A stretch of DNA of 64,000 nucleotides from CAVRXQ01 sp963725215 (GCA_963725215.1 CAVRXQ010000002.1:124001-188000); one strand, 5' to 3'. Counted from the stretch's first letter, positions 34,938-44,364 are shown. Numbers and translations are program-made. Notes: generated by a model not told the origin, from the sequence alone.

Positions 34938-35918
34938 TCAGCGCGATCCGACCGCCGCGAGGACGATGACGGCGATCGCGTTAAACATCGCGTGGGTAAG
35001 CGTCGAAGTCCCAAGACGCCCCGACAGGTGACGGACGACGCCGAGCACGACCCCGCCCGCGCCGACTGTCAAAGCCAACAGGGCCCCCGCGACCCCGGGA
35101 TCGTTCGCGATGTGGACGGCACCGAAGACGACCGCGGTCGCCATTATCCCGACGCCGACGCCAAAGCGTTGGACGAGCTGGCCCTGCAAAAGCCCTCGGA
35201 AGAACAGCTCTTCGAACAACGGCGCGCCAACGCACGTGAAAACGACGAGCGCGAACCATCCCCAAGCACCGAGGCTCGTGATCGAGTAGATGGACTTGTC
35301 CGGGTTGCCCGCCTTTTGCACCTCGTGGACGAAGGGAACGAGGACGATCGCAGACAAGCAGCGCGCGACGATCGCCGCCACGAGTGCGATCCACAGGTCC
35401 TGCCAGCGGAACCGCCAGCGGAAGTCGGCGCGGATCTTGCCCGTCCCGTACTTGCGGCTCGTGATGACGCACGTCGAGTAGAAACCGATCCACAGGCCTG
35501 ATTCGGAGACAATGAGACGTACCAACGAATTGCCGTGGTGGTGCGAGACGATCAGCGGCACGAGAAAGAGGATCGAAAGCCCGAACGAAAAGACGAGGCC
35601 ACCGATCGACAGCGCGAGCGATCCGAACGAGGCACGCCACACCCCTTCGGGAACGCGATCGTCGTGGAGATGATCGACCGAGACGACGTCGCGTCCGTAA
35701 TCACCCGAGTACACCTTGTCGGTCCAGATCGCGCCGTCGAAGTAGCGGTACTCGGATCGCCTGAAAGGGTCCTTGTGCCAACCCGCCGCCAACGCGGGCC
35801 CTCCCGTCGGTCGCCGGCTCTCCCACGGCGGTCCCTGGCGGGTGCCGCAAGCGGGGCAATAAACCGATTGCGAATTGAGCGGCGCGCCGCAGCGTCGGCA
35901 ACGCCGTTTTCTCGCCAC
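34938..35918 (-). CDS. CPBP intramembrane metalloprotease with zinc ribbon and DUF2510
   Basis: From the GTG at 35918 the protein has 326 residues. An N-terminal zinc ribbon (CRRCGAPLNSQSVYCPACG) is followed by a DUF2510 segment (GWHKDPFRRSEYRYFDGAIW) and about seven membrane helices. The CPBP motifs are APLFEELFFRGLLQG, with the EExxxR glutamates, and downstream His residues in FGAVHIAND and THAMFNAIA. It is probably an intramembrane protease or a related immunity-type protein. The start is three bases after the stop of the RDD gene. The stop converges on the ECF42 gene with a 3-base gap. Confidence 0.85.
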   Translation of the reverse strand: MARKRRCRRCGAPLNSQSVYCPACGTRQGPPWESRRPTGGPALAAGWHKDPFRRSEYRYFDGAIWTDKVYSGDYGRDVVSVDHLHDDRVPEGVWRASFGSLALSIGGLVFSFGLSILFLVPLIVSHHHGNSLVRLIVSESGLWIGFYSTCVITSRKYGTGKIRADFRWRFRWQDLWIALVAAIVARCLSAIVLVPFVHEVQKAGNPDKSIYSITSLGAWGWFALVVFTCVGAPLFEELFFRGLLQGQLVQRFGVGVGIMATAVVFGAVHIANDPGVAGALLALTVGAGGVVLGVVRHLSGRLGTSTLTHAMFNAIAVIVLAAVGSR

Positions 35919-35920
35919 AG

Positions 35921-36712
35921 TTACTTCACGCGAATCATCACCGAGCGCGCCGCCTTGTCGGCGAGGGTCTGGCGGCGGCTGTCCCAGAGAGGAAACAAGT
36001 CGTTCACGACTCCGGGAATGACGAGCGCGACGTAAAGGATCGACCGTACGAACCAGCGCAACACCCCGCGCCAAAAGCCGATCGGCGCGCCGGTCTCGAC
36101 GTCGCGCACCGCGATGCCCGGGGCGCGATTACCGAAGGTCTGGCCGCGGCCCGTTCCGTTCAGGATCGAGAAATACAGCGCGCCGGCGAGAGACGAGATG
36201 ACGTCGATGGTGATCTGCGCCGACCCCGTGAGCGTCTTCACGGTGCGGATCGTGCCGCCCACCGTGACGAGATGCGGGTGGCCGAACGCGGCATTCAAGA
36301 TCGCGTCGACGACGAAGATCGGCACGCCGATCACCAAGACGTCGAGCAACATCGCTCCGACGCGTTGCCACCAGCGCGCAAGCGGCGCGCCGAATGGCGC
36401 GAGCGGCTCGCCGTACGCGGCCTGCACGTTCGCCCACGGTGGAGGTGCCTCGTTGATCGGCGGGTACTGCGGCATCTCCGGGCGGTAAGCGGGCGCGGCA
36501 GCCGGCGGCGGGGGTGGAGGCGGAGTTTGAGAAGGGCCGGTCGTCGCGGCGCCGGCCGGCACAGACCAGCCCGGGGGAACAGACGGTGGTACCGCCGTTT
36601 CGGGCTCGTCGGACGAAGCGCTTTGACGAAGCGGCGCTCCGCACTGCTCGCAAAAGCGCGCGCCCTCTTCGGACTTGGCGCCGCAGTTCGAACAGAACAC
36701 CGCGATCAGCAC
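35921..36712 (-). CDS. RDD-family membrane protein with N-terminal zinc ribbon
   Basis: The 263-residue protein starts with a zinc ribbon (CSNCGAKSEEGARFCEQCGAPL), then a Pro-rich linker (about 40-90) and an RDD domain with membrane helices: ARWWQRVGAMLLDVLVIGVPI, FGNRAPGIAVRDVETG, and a terminal pair. Function unknown; RDD proteins are often transport-related. It shares a zinc-ribbon N-terminus with the following CPBP gene, so the two may act together. GTG at 36712 or at 36700 could be the start. Confidence 0.82.
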   Translation of the reverse strand: MLIAVFCSNCGAKSEEGARFCEQCGAPLRQSASSDEPETAVPPSVPPGWSVPAGAATTGPSQTPPPPPPPAAAPAYRPEMPQYPPINEAPPPWANVQAAYGEPLAPFGAPLARWWQRVGAMLLDVLVIGVPIFVVDAILNAAFGHPHLVTVGGTIRTVKTLTGSAQITIDVISSLAGALYFSILNGTGRGQTFGNRAPGIAVRDVETGAPIGFWRGVLRWFVRSILYVALVIPGVVNDLFPLWDSRRQTLADKAARSVMIRVK

Positions 36713-36799
36713 CTTTCTCGGTCGACGCGCCCGGGATCGCTCAACCGATTGCGCACACTATCGAGGTGAGGGAGACCGAACGGGGAACCTCCCGACCCT

Positions 36800-37585
36800 T
36801 CAGTAGAGCTTGACCGGTCCGATTCCGATCACGCGACCCCACGCGGAAGTTCCCCAGTTGAAAAGGCCTTGCAGCGCCGCCGGGTCAAACAGCACGAGGA
36901 AGATCACGAGGAACATCGACAACATCCGCAGTTGGTAGTACTGCGGCAGCACGCGTTCGGGAAGCAATCGCTCGATCACCGCCGATCCGTCGAGCGGAGG
37001 GATCGGGATCAAGTTGAACACGGCGATGATCACGTTGACGATGCCGAACAAGAACAAGAACTCGTCGCCGAGCGGCCACGACGCGATGTTGCCGGAGTTC
37101 GCGAGGTGGATGACGGTGTTGTATCCGAACAATCGGAATGCGAACCCGGCGATGAGGGCGAGGATCACGTTCGTCACGGGTCCGGCAAGGCCGACGAGCA
37201 CGGCTTCGTTGCGCGGGTGGCGCAGCTTGTCGACGCGGACGGGAACGGGCTTCGCCCACCCGAACGCGGAATGAGTCGTCACGATCAAAAGGATCGGCAA
37301 CAGCACCGTCCCGATCGGGTCGATGTGCCGAATCGGGTTCAAAGAAAGCCTGCCGGCGCGCTTTGCCGTGTCGTCCCCGAACCAGTACGCAACGACACCG
37401 TGGCTCACCTCATGCAGGATCACGGTCGGGAGCAGCGCAACCAAGAAGAGGAACTCCTCGCTGTGGAGCGCGTGGTGTCGTTCGAGCTCGATCCCGATCG
37501 CGACGAGAACCGCCGCGATGACAAGGGTCCACGGCCCGTAGTGATGAAAGCGCTGGACGCGCCCCTGCTGGGGAGTTTCGATCAC
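36800..37585 (-). CDS. Site-2 protease family (M50) membrane metalloprotease
   Basis: The 261-residue multi-pass protein has the zinc-binding VILHEVSHGVVAYWFGD (HExxH) in a membrane helix and the third ligand motif FNLIPIPPLDGSAV (NxxPxPPLDG). This is the short rhomboid-neighbour type of M50 peptidase without a PDZ domain. Its substrate is unknown. It lies 10 bases after the DksA/TraR-type gene, suggesting cotranscription. Confidence 0.9.
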   Translation of the reverse strand: MIETPQQGRVQRFHHYGPWTLVIAAVLVAIGIELERHHALHSEEFLFLVALLPTVILHEVSHGVVAYWFGDDTAKRAGRLSLNPIRHIDPIGTVLLPILLIVTTHSAFGWAKPVPVRVDKLRHPRNEAVLVGLAGPVTNVILALIAGFAFRLFGYNTVIHLANSGNIASWPLGDEFLFLFGIVNVIIAVFNLIPIPPLDGSAVIERLLPERVLPQYYQLRMLSMFLVIFLVLFDPAALQGLFNWGTSAWGRVIGIGPVKLY

Positions 37586-37595
37586 CTAGCCGCCG

Positions 37596-37943
37596 TCAGC
37601 GGCGATTCGTGGCGCAGTCGATGCAGGTGCGGACCGCCGGCTTCGCTTCGAGCCGGGCTGGAGAGATCTGGCTGCCGCATTTCTCACAGATCCCGTACGT
37701 ACCGTCTTCCACCTTCTCGAGAGCCCGCTCGACCTCCGTCAGCGCATTGCGCAGCTCGGCGACGAGCGCCTCGGCCTCGCCCCGCTCGGCCGTCACCTGG
37801 CTCGAGTCGGCGAAGTTGGAGTCGTAGGAGAGGCCCGATCCCGAGCCAGGCGCGAAGCCGAGCTCGTCGAGCTGGCGCGCGAGGGACGCGCGCTCTTCTT
37901 CGAGGAGTTCTCGGTAGTCCACGGCCGGGGCCTCGTTCGTCAT
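37596..37943 (-). CDS. DksA/TraR-family zinc-finger protein
   Basis: The 115-residue protein has a coiled-coil N-terminal half (YRELLEEERASLARQLDELG, then EALVAELRNALTEVERALEK) and a C4 zinc finger GICEKCGSQISPARLEAKP with CIDC. DksA-like proteins bind the RNA polymerase secondary channel. DGTYGICEKCG is the conserved signature. It starts with ATG at 37943. Confidence 0.92.
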   Translation of the reverse strand: MTNEAPAVDYRELLEEERASLARQLDELGFAPGSGSGLSYDSNFADSSQVTAERGEAEALVAELRNALTEVERALEKVEDGTYGICEKCGSQISPARLEAKPAVRTCIDCATNRR

Positions 37944-38007
37944 GGCGAACAGACTACTTACTGGCCGCCCCGGCCAAACCGCCAGATCGGACGGGAAAAT
38001 GTCCTGG

Positions 38008-38979
38008 TCAGTGCGGAGATCTGGCCGCCGGGCGACGGGCCCGCGGGTGCGCCGCGGCGTAGGCGCGGACGAGGCGATCCTGGGAGACCCGCGTATAGAC
38101 CTGGGTCGTCGTGATCGAGGCGTGGCCGAGCAGCTCCTGCACGACGCGGATGTCGGCGCCGTGGTCCAACAGGTGGGTGGCGAAGGAATGTCGCAGCACG
38201 TGCGGCGTCACCTTGGACGAAAGGCCGACGCGCGCGGCGTGGGCGTGCACGACACGCCAGATCGCCTGCCGGCCCATCCGCCGCCCGCGCGTCGAGATGA
38301 AAAGCGCGTCAAGGTCGTCTCGGCGCAGCTTCTTTGAGCGCGTGAGCGTCGGACGGCCGGGGTCCGCCAACCACTCGCCGGTGGCGCGCAGCGCGTACGA
38401 GCCGACCGGGACGATGCGCTCTTTGCTCCCCTTCCCGAACACGCGGCACAGCTTTGTGTCGGCGTCGATCGACGAACACGACAACGACGAGAGCTCGGAG
38501 ATCCGCATCCCGGTCGCGTACAACAACTCGAGGATCGCCCGATCACGCCGGGCGATCGCGTCGTCGCCCACGGGCGAGGAGATCAGTGCCCGGATCTCTT
38601 CCTCCGAGAGTGCCTTTGGGATGCCGGCCGGGACGCGAGGCGACTCCACCTCCGCCGTCGGATCGGTCGGCGCCCCGCGCTCGTCGGCCAAGAAGCGGTG
38701 CAGCCCGCGCACCGCGGCGAGCGCCCTCGCGCGACTCGACGGCGCGAGGCAGGCGCGGACCAGTGTTTGCAGGTACTCCTCGACGACCTCGGCTCTTACG
38801 TCTGTAAGTGCGAGGTGTCGCGCGTGGAGGAAACCTTCATAGCGGATGAGATCGCGCCGATACGAGGCGATCGAGTTCTTCGAACGGCCCCGCTCGACGG
38901 CGAGGTAGGACAAGAACTCCTCGGCGTCGAGCGACAGCGTCCGCGCGCCGTTCGCGGGCGCCGGGCGAACAGCGGTCAG
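38008..38979 (-). CDS. xerD: Tyrosine recombinase XerD
   Basis: The product of about 323 residues has the core-binding domain (EEFLSYLAVERGRSKNSIASYRRDL cut here by shorter elements) and the catalytic set: Arg in GMRISELSSL, Lys in KGSKERIVPV, HVLRHSFATHLLDHGAD, LGHASITTTQ and the nucleophile in VYTRVS. It resolves chromosome dimers at dif with XerC. No ATG, GTG or TTG fits the family N-terminus. A CTG at 38979 overlaps the Nudix stop codon (CTGA) and gives LTAVRPAPANGARTLSLDAE, so a CTG start is proposed. It is followed closely by the dksA-like gene. Confidence 0.88.
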   Translation of the reverse strand: MTAVRPAPANGARTLSLDAEEFLSYLAVERGRSKNSIASYRRDLIRYEGFLHARHLALTDVRAEVVEEYLQTLVRACLAPSSRARALAAVRGLHRFLADERGAPTDPTAEVESPRVPAGIPKALSEEEIRALISSPVGDDAIARRDRAILELLYATGMRISELSSLSCSSIDADTKLCRVFGKGSKERIVPVGSYALRATGEWLADPGRPTLTRSKKLRRDDLDALFISTRGRRMGRQAIWRVVHAHAARVGLSSKVTPHVLRHSFATHLLDHGADIRVVQELLGHASITTTQVYTRVSQDRLVRAYAAAHPRARRPAARSPH

Positions 38980-39539
38980 GACGCCGTCCTGCGGCCGAGC
39001 TGGCGCTCGGCGAGCGCCATCGCGATGATCGTCTTCGCGTCGACGAGCTCTCCCGAGTCGACGAGCGCCCACAGCTTCGCAAGCGGGACCTTCTCCACCG
39101 TCATGAAGTGTTCCTCGACGCCTTGGGTCGATCGTTCGACCTCGCGGAGGGACTCGGCGAGGAAGCAGACGGTGTGCTCGTCGGTGAATCCGGGAGAGTT
39201 GTCGAACTCCCCGAGCAAACTCCACCTCGCCGCCTGGCGCCCCACTTCCTCCGCCAGCTCGCGCTGCGCGCACTCGAGGGGAGGCTCGCCGGGGACGTCG
39301 AGCTTGCCGGCGGGAACCTCCAAGATCTCCCGCCCGAGCGGCGCCCGGAACTGGCGGATCATGACGACCTCGTCGCCTTCCATCGCCACGACGGCGACGG
39401 CGCCCGGGTGACGGACGATCTGTCGCTCGTAACGCTCACCGTCGGGCGCGGTGATCTTGTCTGAGACGACGGAGAAGAACGACGCCTTGAAGAGCTCTTT
39501 CTCCGAGGTGATCGAAAAGCCGTCGTCAGGAGGCGGCAT
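38976..39539 (-). CDS. Nudix hydrolase, ADP-ribose pyrophosphatase type
   Basis: The 187-residue protein has the Nudix box AGKLDVPGEPPLECAQRELAEEVG preceded by FRAPLGREILEVP, as in ADP-ribose pyrophosphatases. It would hydrolyse ADP-ribose to AMP and ribose 5-phosphate. The ATG at 39539 overlaps the pyrG 3' end by 14 bases. The gene order pyrG-nudix-xerD is common in Actinobacteria and supports the assignment. Confidence 0.9.
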   Translation of the reverse strand: MPPPDDGFSITSEKELFKASFFSVVSDKITAPDGERYERQIVRHPGAVAVVAMEGDEVVMIRQFRAPLGREILEVPAGKLDVPGEPPLECAQRELAEEVGRQAARWSLLGEFDNSPGFTDEHTVCFLAESLREVERSTQGVEEHFMTVEKVPLAKLWALVDSGELVDAKTIIAMALAERQLGRRTAS

Positions 39540-41175
39540 CGAGTCCGATCTCGAACAGGTGCGGGTTGCGTGAGCGCGCCCGGTCGACCGCGGCGGCGAT
39601 GAACTCCCGAAACAGCGGGTGCGGGCGGTCGGGACGGCTCTTGAACTCCGGATGGGCCTGGGTGCCGATGAAATAAGGGTGTCCCGGCAGCTCGATGAAC
39701 TCGACAAGCCGGTTGTCCGGCGAGAAGCCCGACAGCGAAAGCCCGGCGTCTTCCAGGCGCTGGCGATAGCGGTTGTTGACCTCGTAGCGGTGGCGGTGGC
39801 GCTCGCTCACAGAAGCCTCGCCGTAGATCTTCGCCACCTGGGAGCCGTCCTCCAAGCGGGCGACGTACGCGCCGAGCCGCATCGTCCCGCCCATGTCCTC
39901 GATGCCGGCCTGGTCGTCCATCAGATCGATGACCGGATGCGGCGTCTGCGGAGCGAACTCGCTCGAGTTCGCGCCATCGAGGCCGGCGACGTTGCGGGCG
40001 AACTCGACGACCATCACCTGGAGACCGAGGCAGAGCCCAAGGCAGGGAAGGTCGTGTTCGCGGGCGTAGTTGGCGGCGGCGATCTTTCCTTCGATCCCCC
40101 GCTCGCCGAAACCGCCCGGGATCACGATGCCGTCGAGGCTCGCAAGGTCGACCTCGGCTGTTTGTGGGGTCACGTCTTCTGCCTGCACCCATTCGATCTC
40201 GACCCTCGCGGCGTTGAAGAATCCACCATGGCGCAGCGCTTCGGTGACCGAGAGGTAGGCGTCGGGGAGGTTGACGTACTTGCCGATCACCCCGACGCGC
40301 ACGGCATCGACGGCGTGCTCGCCGCGCTCGACGATGCGCTCCCACGCGGCGAGGTCGATCGTCTCGTCAGAGTCATCCAGCCCGAGGGTGCGGCAGACGA
40401 TCCCGTCGAAACCCTCCTCGTGGAGTTGGAGCGGGATCTCGTAGATGTTGCGAGCGTCGACCGCCGAGACGACGGCTTCGATCGGCACATCGCACAAAAG
40501 CGAGATCTTCCGTTTCAGCGCGTCGTTCAGTTCGTGATCCGACCGGCAGACGATGACGTCGGGCTGGATACCGCGGGACCGCAGCTCGGTGACCGAGTGC
40601 TGGGTGGGCTTCGTCTTCAGCTCGCCGGACGGCGCGAGGTATGGCACCAAGGTCAGGTGGACGTAACAGACGTTGTCGCGTCCGACGTCGTGGCGGAACT
40701 GACGGATCGCCTCCAGGTACGGGACGATCTCGATGTCACCGACGGTGCCGCCGATCTCGGTGATCACGATGTCGACGTCTTCTGTGGCCAGCCTCTTCAC
40801 CCTCGACTTGATCTCGTCGGTGATGTGCGGAATGACCTGGACGGTCTTTCCCAAAAAGTCGCCACGCCGCTCTTTTTGGATCACCGCCGAGTAGATCTGC
40901 CCGGTCGTCGCGTTCGAGGTGCGCAACAACGCCTCGTCGATGAAGCGCTCGTAGTGGCCGAGGTCGAGGTCGGTCTCTCCCCCGTCATCGGTGACGAAGA
41001 CCTCGCCGTGCTCGAAGGGGTTCAACGTCCCGGGGTCGAAGTTGATGTACGGGTCGAGCTTGCACATCGTGACCCGAAGTCCGCGGGACTTTAAGAGTCG
41101 ACCGAGAGAGGAGGACGCGAGTCCCTTTCCGAGGGAACTCGACACCCCCCCGGTCACGAACACGAATTTCGCCAC
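39526..41175 (-). CDS. pyrG: CTP synthase
   Basis: The 549-residue enzyme aminates UTP to CTP. The synthetase half has KFVFVTGGVSSSLGKGLASS and KLDPYINFDPGTLNPFEHGE. The glutaminase half has PGGFGERGIEGKI, LGLCLGLQVMVVEFARN with the nucleophile Cys, and HPEFKSRPDRPHPLF with the catalytic His and nearby Glu. The GTG at 41175 gives the canonical start. Its product feeds the adjacent Cmk-PlsC branch of metabolism only indirectly. Confidence 0.97.
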   Translation of the reverse strand: MAKFVFVTGGVSSSLGKGLASSSLGRLLKSRGLRVTMCKLDPYINFDPGTLNPFEHGEVFVTDDGGETDLDLGHYERFIDEALLRTSNATTGQIYSAVIQKERRGDFLGKTVQVIPHITDEIKSRVKRLATEDVDIVITEIGGTVGDIEIVPYLEAIRQFRHDVGRDNVCYVHLTLVPYLAPSGELKTKPTQHSVTELRSRGIQPDVIVCRSDHELNDALKRKISLLCDVPIEAVVSAVDARNIYEIPLQLHEEGFDGIVCRTLGLDDSDETIDLAAWERIVERGEHAVDAVRVGVIGKYVNLPDAYLSVTEALRHGGFFNAARVEIEWVQAEDVTPQTAEVDLASLDGIVIPGGFGERGIEGKIAAANYAREHDLPCLGLCLGLQVMVVEFARNVAGLDGANSSEFAPQTPHPVIDLMDDQAGIEDMGGTMRLGAYVARLEDGSQVAKIYGEASVSERHRHRYEVNNRYRQRLEDAGLSLSGFSPDNRLVEFIELPGHPYFIGTQAHPEFKSRPDRPHPLFREFIAAAVDRARSRNPHLFEIGLDAAS

Positions 41176-41256
41176 GCCGCCCCTCCGGTGTCTGGCCCAT
41201 GCCACGCTACAGGGAGGTTCTTTTCTCGGCGCGGACTGCGCGCCGGGGTTCGACGC

Positions 41257-42843
41257 TCAGCGATCGGCGCCGACGCGTTGGAGCAGCTCCGCGGCGTGTT
41301 CGCGCGCGGCCTTCGAATTCGGATGTCCCGACAGCATCCGCGACAGCTCGACGAGTCGATCGTCGTCGCGCACCTGGCGCACGGTGGCGATCGAACGCCC
41401 CTTCACCTCGTGTTTTTCCACGACGAGCTGGTGGTTCGCGTGCGCCGCGACCTGGGCGAGGTGCGTGACGACGAGCACTTGGTGGGTCTTTCCGAGCTCG
41501 GCGAGCGCTCGCCCGACCGACAGCGCCGCTTCACCGCCGATGCCGGCGTCGACCTCGTCAAAGACGAGGGTCGGGGGCGCGGCGCTAAGCACGAGGCGCA
41601 GCGCGAGCATCGCCCGCGCGAGCTCGCCGCCCGATGCGACCTTCGAAAGGGGAAGCGTCGCCTCGCCGGGGTTTGCGCCGAGGCGGAACTCGACGTCGTC
41701 GCCGATGCAGTCGTCGCCGACGATCACCTCCAAGCGGGCGTTGCGCATCCCGAGTCGTCGCAGGCGATCTTCGACTTTCCCCGCCAACACGCCCGCTCCC
41801 TTGCGGCGCCTGTCACCCACGACGCGTTCCGCGTCGACGAGCGCGACCCCCACCTCCTCTCGCTGCTTCAGCGCGCGCTCGCGCCGCTCGTCGCTCGATT
41901 CGAGTTCTGCGATCCGCTTGGAGATCTCTTCTCCCGCCCGCACCACGTCGGCCAGGCTCTCTCCGTGCTTGCGGATCAGGTCCCGGAGAAGTTGGCGGCG
42001 GGCGCGCACTTGTTCCAGACGTTCGGGATCCTCTTCGAAGCGGTCCTCCGCCCGGCGCAATTCGCCTGCCAGGTCATCGAGGTCGGCGATCGCCGAACGC
42101 ATCTTTTCTGAGTACGGAGAGAGGGCGTCGAACCGCTCGATCTGAGCCCGCGCCTCTCCGAGACGAACAAGGGCGCCCGGCTCATCCGTCCCTTCCAAGA
42201 CCGCGTACGCGGACGCCACGGCTTCTCGAAGCGCTGCTGCGTTGCGCAACGTCTCTTCTTCTTCCAACAGTTGATCGTCTTCGTCAACCGACGCGATGGC
42301 GGCGCGTTCGATCTCGTCGCGCTCGTAACGAAACAGGTCGAGCTCGCGGGCGCGGTGACGCTCGTCGCCGCCGAGCGATTCGATCTCGCCCGTGAGCGCG
42401 GCGAGCTGGCGTCCCAATGCGCGCACCTCTTCGAGATCGACACCACAGAAGCGGTCGAGCGCTGCGCGCTGAACGGGGCCCCGCAAGAGCGACTGGTGGG
42501 TGTGCTGGCCGTGCAGGTCGACAAGGTCGCGACCGGTCTCTTCCAGCGCGGAGATCGGCACCATCTTGTTGTCGATCTCTGCGCGCGAGCGTCCTTGTCG
42601 CGGCACGACCCGGCGCAGCACCGACTCGTCGCCGTTCGAAAAGCGCCCCTCGATCGTCGCTTGCTCGGCACCCGATCTGACGACGACGGGATCCGCCCGC
42701 CCGCCGAGGAGGAACTCGAGCGCTTCGACAACGAGCGTCTTTCCCGCGCCGGTCTCACCGGTGATCGCGGTGAGGCCGGTGCCGAACACAATGTCGACGT
42801 CTTCGATCACCCCGAGCTCGCGGACGCGCAGCTCCTCAAGCAC
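41257..42843 (-). CDS. recN: DNA repair ATPase RecN
   Basis: The 528-residue SMC-like ATPase shows LEELRVRELGVIEDVDIVF at the N-terminus, Walker A GETGAGKTLVVEAL, a central coiled coil (about 150-350), the signature KVASGGELARAMLAL and Walker B TLVFDEVDAGIGGEAAL. It acts in double-strand break repair. It is slightly shorter than the usual 550-590 residues, mainly in the coiled coil. It starts with GTG two bases after the NAD kinase stop. Confidence 0.96.
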   Translation of the reverse strand: MLEELRVRELGVIEDVDIVFGTGLTAITGETGAGKTLVVEALEFLLGGRADPVVVRSGAEQATIEGRFSNGDESVLRRVVPRQGRSRAEIDNKMVPISALEETGRDLVDLHGQHTHQSLLRGPVQRAALDRFCGVDLEEVRALGRQLAALTGEIESLGGDERHRARELDLFRYERDEIERAAIASVDEDDQLLEEEETLRNAAALREAVASAYAVLEGTDEPGALVRLGEARAQIERFDALSPYSEKMRSAIADLDDLAGELRRAEDRFEEDPERLEQVRARRQLLRDLIRKHGESLADVVRAGEEISKRIAELESSDERRERALKQREEVGVALVDAERVVGDRRRKGAGVLAGKVEDRLRRLGMRNARLEVIVGDDCIGDDVEFRLGANPGEATLPLSKVASGGELARAMLALRLVLSAAPPTLVFDEVDAGIGGEAALSVGRALAELGKTHQVLVVTHLAQVAAHANHQLVVEKHEVKGRSIATVRQVRDDDRLVELSRMLSGHPNSKAAREHAAELLQRVGADR

Positions 42844-42845
42844 GG

Positions 42846-43688
42846 CTATCGGTCGGAGAGGCCGAACTTCTCGCGCAAGATCGCGTGAAAATCAGGAGCC
42901 GCGAATCGCACGATGTGCGCCGTCTCCTCCGCGCACTCGACGGTGACGGAGTCCTCTGGTCCGAACGGACCCTTCGTGACGCCGTCGACGACGACGACCG
43001 CGGGTGGCCCCGCCCCGACCTCCAGGCGCACCGACTCGGAAGGGTCGAGCACGAGCGAGCGATCGAAGAGCATGTGTGGCGAGATCGGCGTGACGATGAG
43101 CGCCGCGAGCTGCGGCGAGACGATCGGGCCGCGAAGGGAGAGGTTGTAGGCGGTCGACCCAGTTGGTGTCGCGACGAGCACCCCATCGGCGAGGTACGAA
43201 AGGAACGGCCGCTTTGAGATCGCGACGTTCACCCGCAGTGTTCGTCCGGCCGAGTTCCGCTCGATCGCCACTTCGTTCACCGCGAGGTGCCGCTCGCTCA
43301 TTCCCTTCGCGCGCTCGAGGCGAACGTCGAGCACCATGCGGTCGTCGATCGCAACGTCACCGTCGACGAACTGCGCGAACGCGGTCTCCATCTGGTCGGG
43401 CTCGATTTGGGTGAGGTAACCGAAGGACCCGAGGTTCACCCCGATCACGGGAATGCCACGGGCCATCGCGAAGTGGATCGTGCGCAGCATCGTTCCATCC
43501 CCGCCGAGGCTCACCGCAGCAAGAAAGCCGCCGTCTTCTTCGCCCTCCGACCAGACGTCGTCGATCTCGGCCACCTCATAGCCGCGCTCGGTCCACCACG
43601 CTCGTGCCCGCTTGGCGAGGGAGGCCGCCTCCTTCTGGGTGACGTGGACGACAAGCGCCACCTTGTGGGCCAAGTCGGATTGTGCCAT
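42846..43688 (-). CDS. nadK: NAD kinase
   Basis: The 280-residue protein phosphorylates NAD to NADP. It has SLGGDGTMLRTIHFAMARG (GGDGT motif), NLGSFGYLTQIEP, and the substrate loop TPTGSTAYNLSLRGPIVSP. The ATG at 43688 is preceded by GAGGATGAGG. Gene order nadK-recN is conserved in Actinobacteria. Confidence 0.96.
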   Translation of the reverse strand: MAQSDLAHKVALVVHVTQKEAASLAKRARAWWTERGYEVAEIDDVWSEGEEDGGFLAAVSLGGDGTMLRTIHFAMARGIPVIGVNLGSFGYLTQIEPDQMETAFAQFVDGDVAIDDRMVLDVRLERAKGMSERHLAVNEVAIERNSAGRTLRVNVAISKRPFLSYLADGVLVATPTGSTAYNLSLRGPIVSPQLAALIVTPISPHMLFDRSLVLDPSESVRLEVGAGPPAVVVVDGVTKGPFGPEDSVTVECAEETAHIVRFAAPDFHAILREKFGLSDR

Positions 43689-43758
43689 TACCTCATCCTC
43701 GCGGCCTTCTCGCCCGCGGACAATCATGTCGTTCGAGGACGGGAGCGATCGGATCTCG

Positions 43759-44335
43759 CTACGTGGACCGAGAGCGAGAGGACGACTTCTTCGCCGCCGC
43801 CTTCTTCGCCGGGGCCTTTTCGGCTGCAGACTTCTTCGCGGCCGTCTTCTTTGCGGCCAACTTCTTCGCCGGCGCGTTCTTTGCGATCTTCTTCACCATC
43901 TTCTTTACCGCTTTGTTCGCGGCCTCAGCGGGGGGGTGTTTCTCGCTCGGGCTCGGGCTCGGGCTCGGGCTCGGAAGGGTGGCCGTGCCTACTCGAACCG
44001 AAGTACTCGCCGACGAGTCCGACGAGGCGTTCGAAGAACTCGCCGATCTCCTCCCGCCGCGACGGAGAGAACGACTCGAATTCCTTACGGACTTCGGTGC
44101 GCACGAGATCGGTAACCCGGTCGACACTGCGGCGCGAGCGCGCTCGGATCTCCTCGATGAGATCTTCGACGCGCTCTCTCGTCTTGCTGTCGCTGCGCAG
44201 GAACTCTGTGGCGAGTTGTTCGAGCTCGGCGCGCGACATGCCCGCAAACGGGGAGCGTTGCTCGAGGAAGCGACGGACCGAGTCCTTCATCGATTCGCGA
44301 CCGCCACCCGCTTCGGGATTTCGATCGTCGGTCAT
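43759..44335 (-). pseudogene. Acidic-core, lysine-rich-tail (histone H1-like) protein, frameshifted
   Basis: From ATG at 44335, the first frame gives a charged helical protein (SVRRFLEQRSPFAGMSRAEL, then REEIGEFFERLVGLVGEYFG) and an EPEPEPEPE repeat, then stops just after a run of seven C on the coding strand (plus-strand G7 at 43930-43936). Another frame continues as PPAEAANKAVKKMVKKIAK followed by AAKK repeats and ends at 43759. Dropping one C joins them into a 191-residue protein with a DNA-binding-type Lys/Ala tail. The parts fit as one gene between the HAD phosphatase and NAD kinase. The break could be a sequencing error, a true mutation or slippage-controlled expression. Confidence 0.65.
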
Positions 44336-44364
44336 GAACAAAGGCTAACGCCGAACGGGTCTCG

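Noticed and set aside
43941..43978. CGAGCC hexamer repeat as the cause of the frame break
   Set aside because: Gain or loss of six-base units keeps the frame; the adjacent run of seven C is the better explanation.
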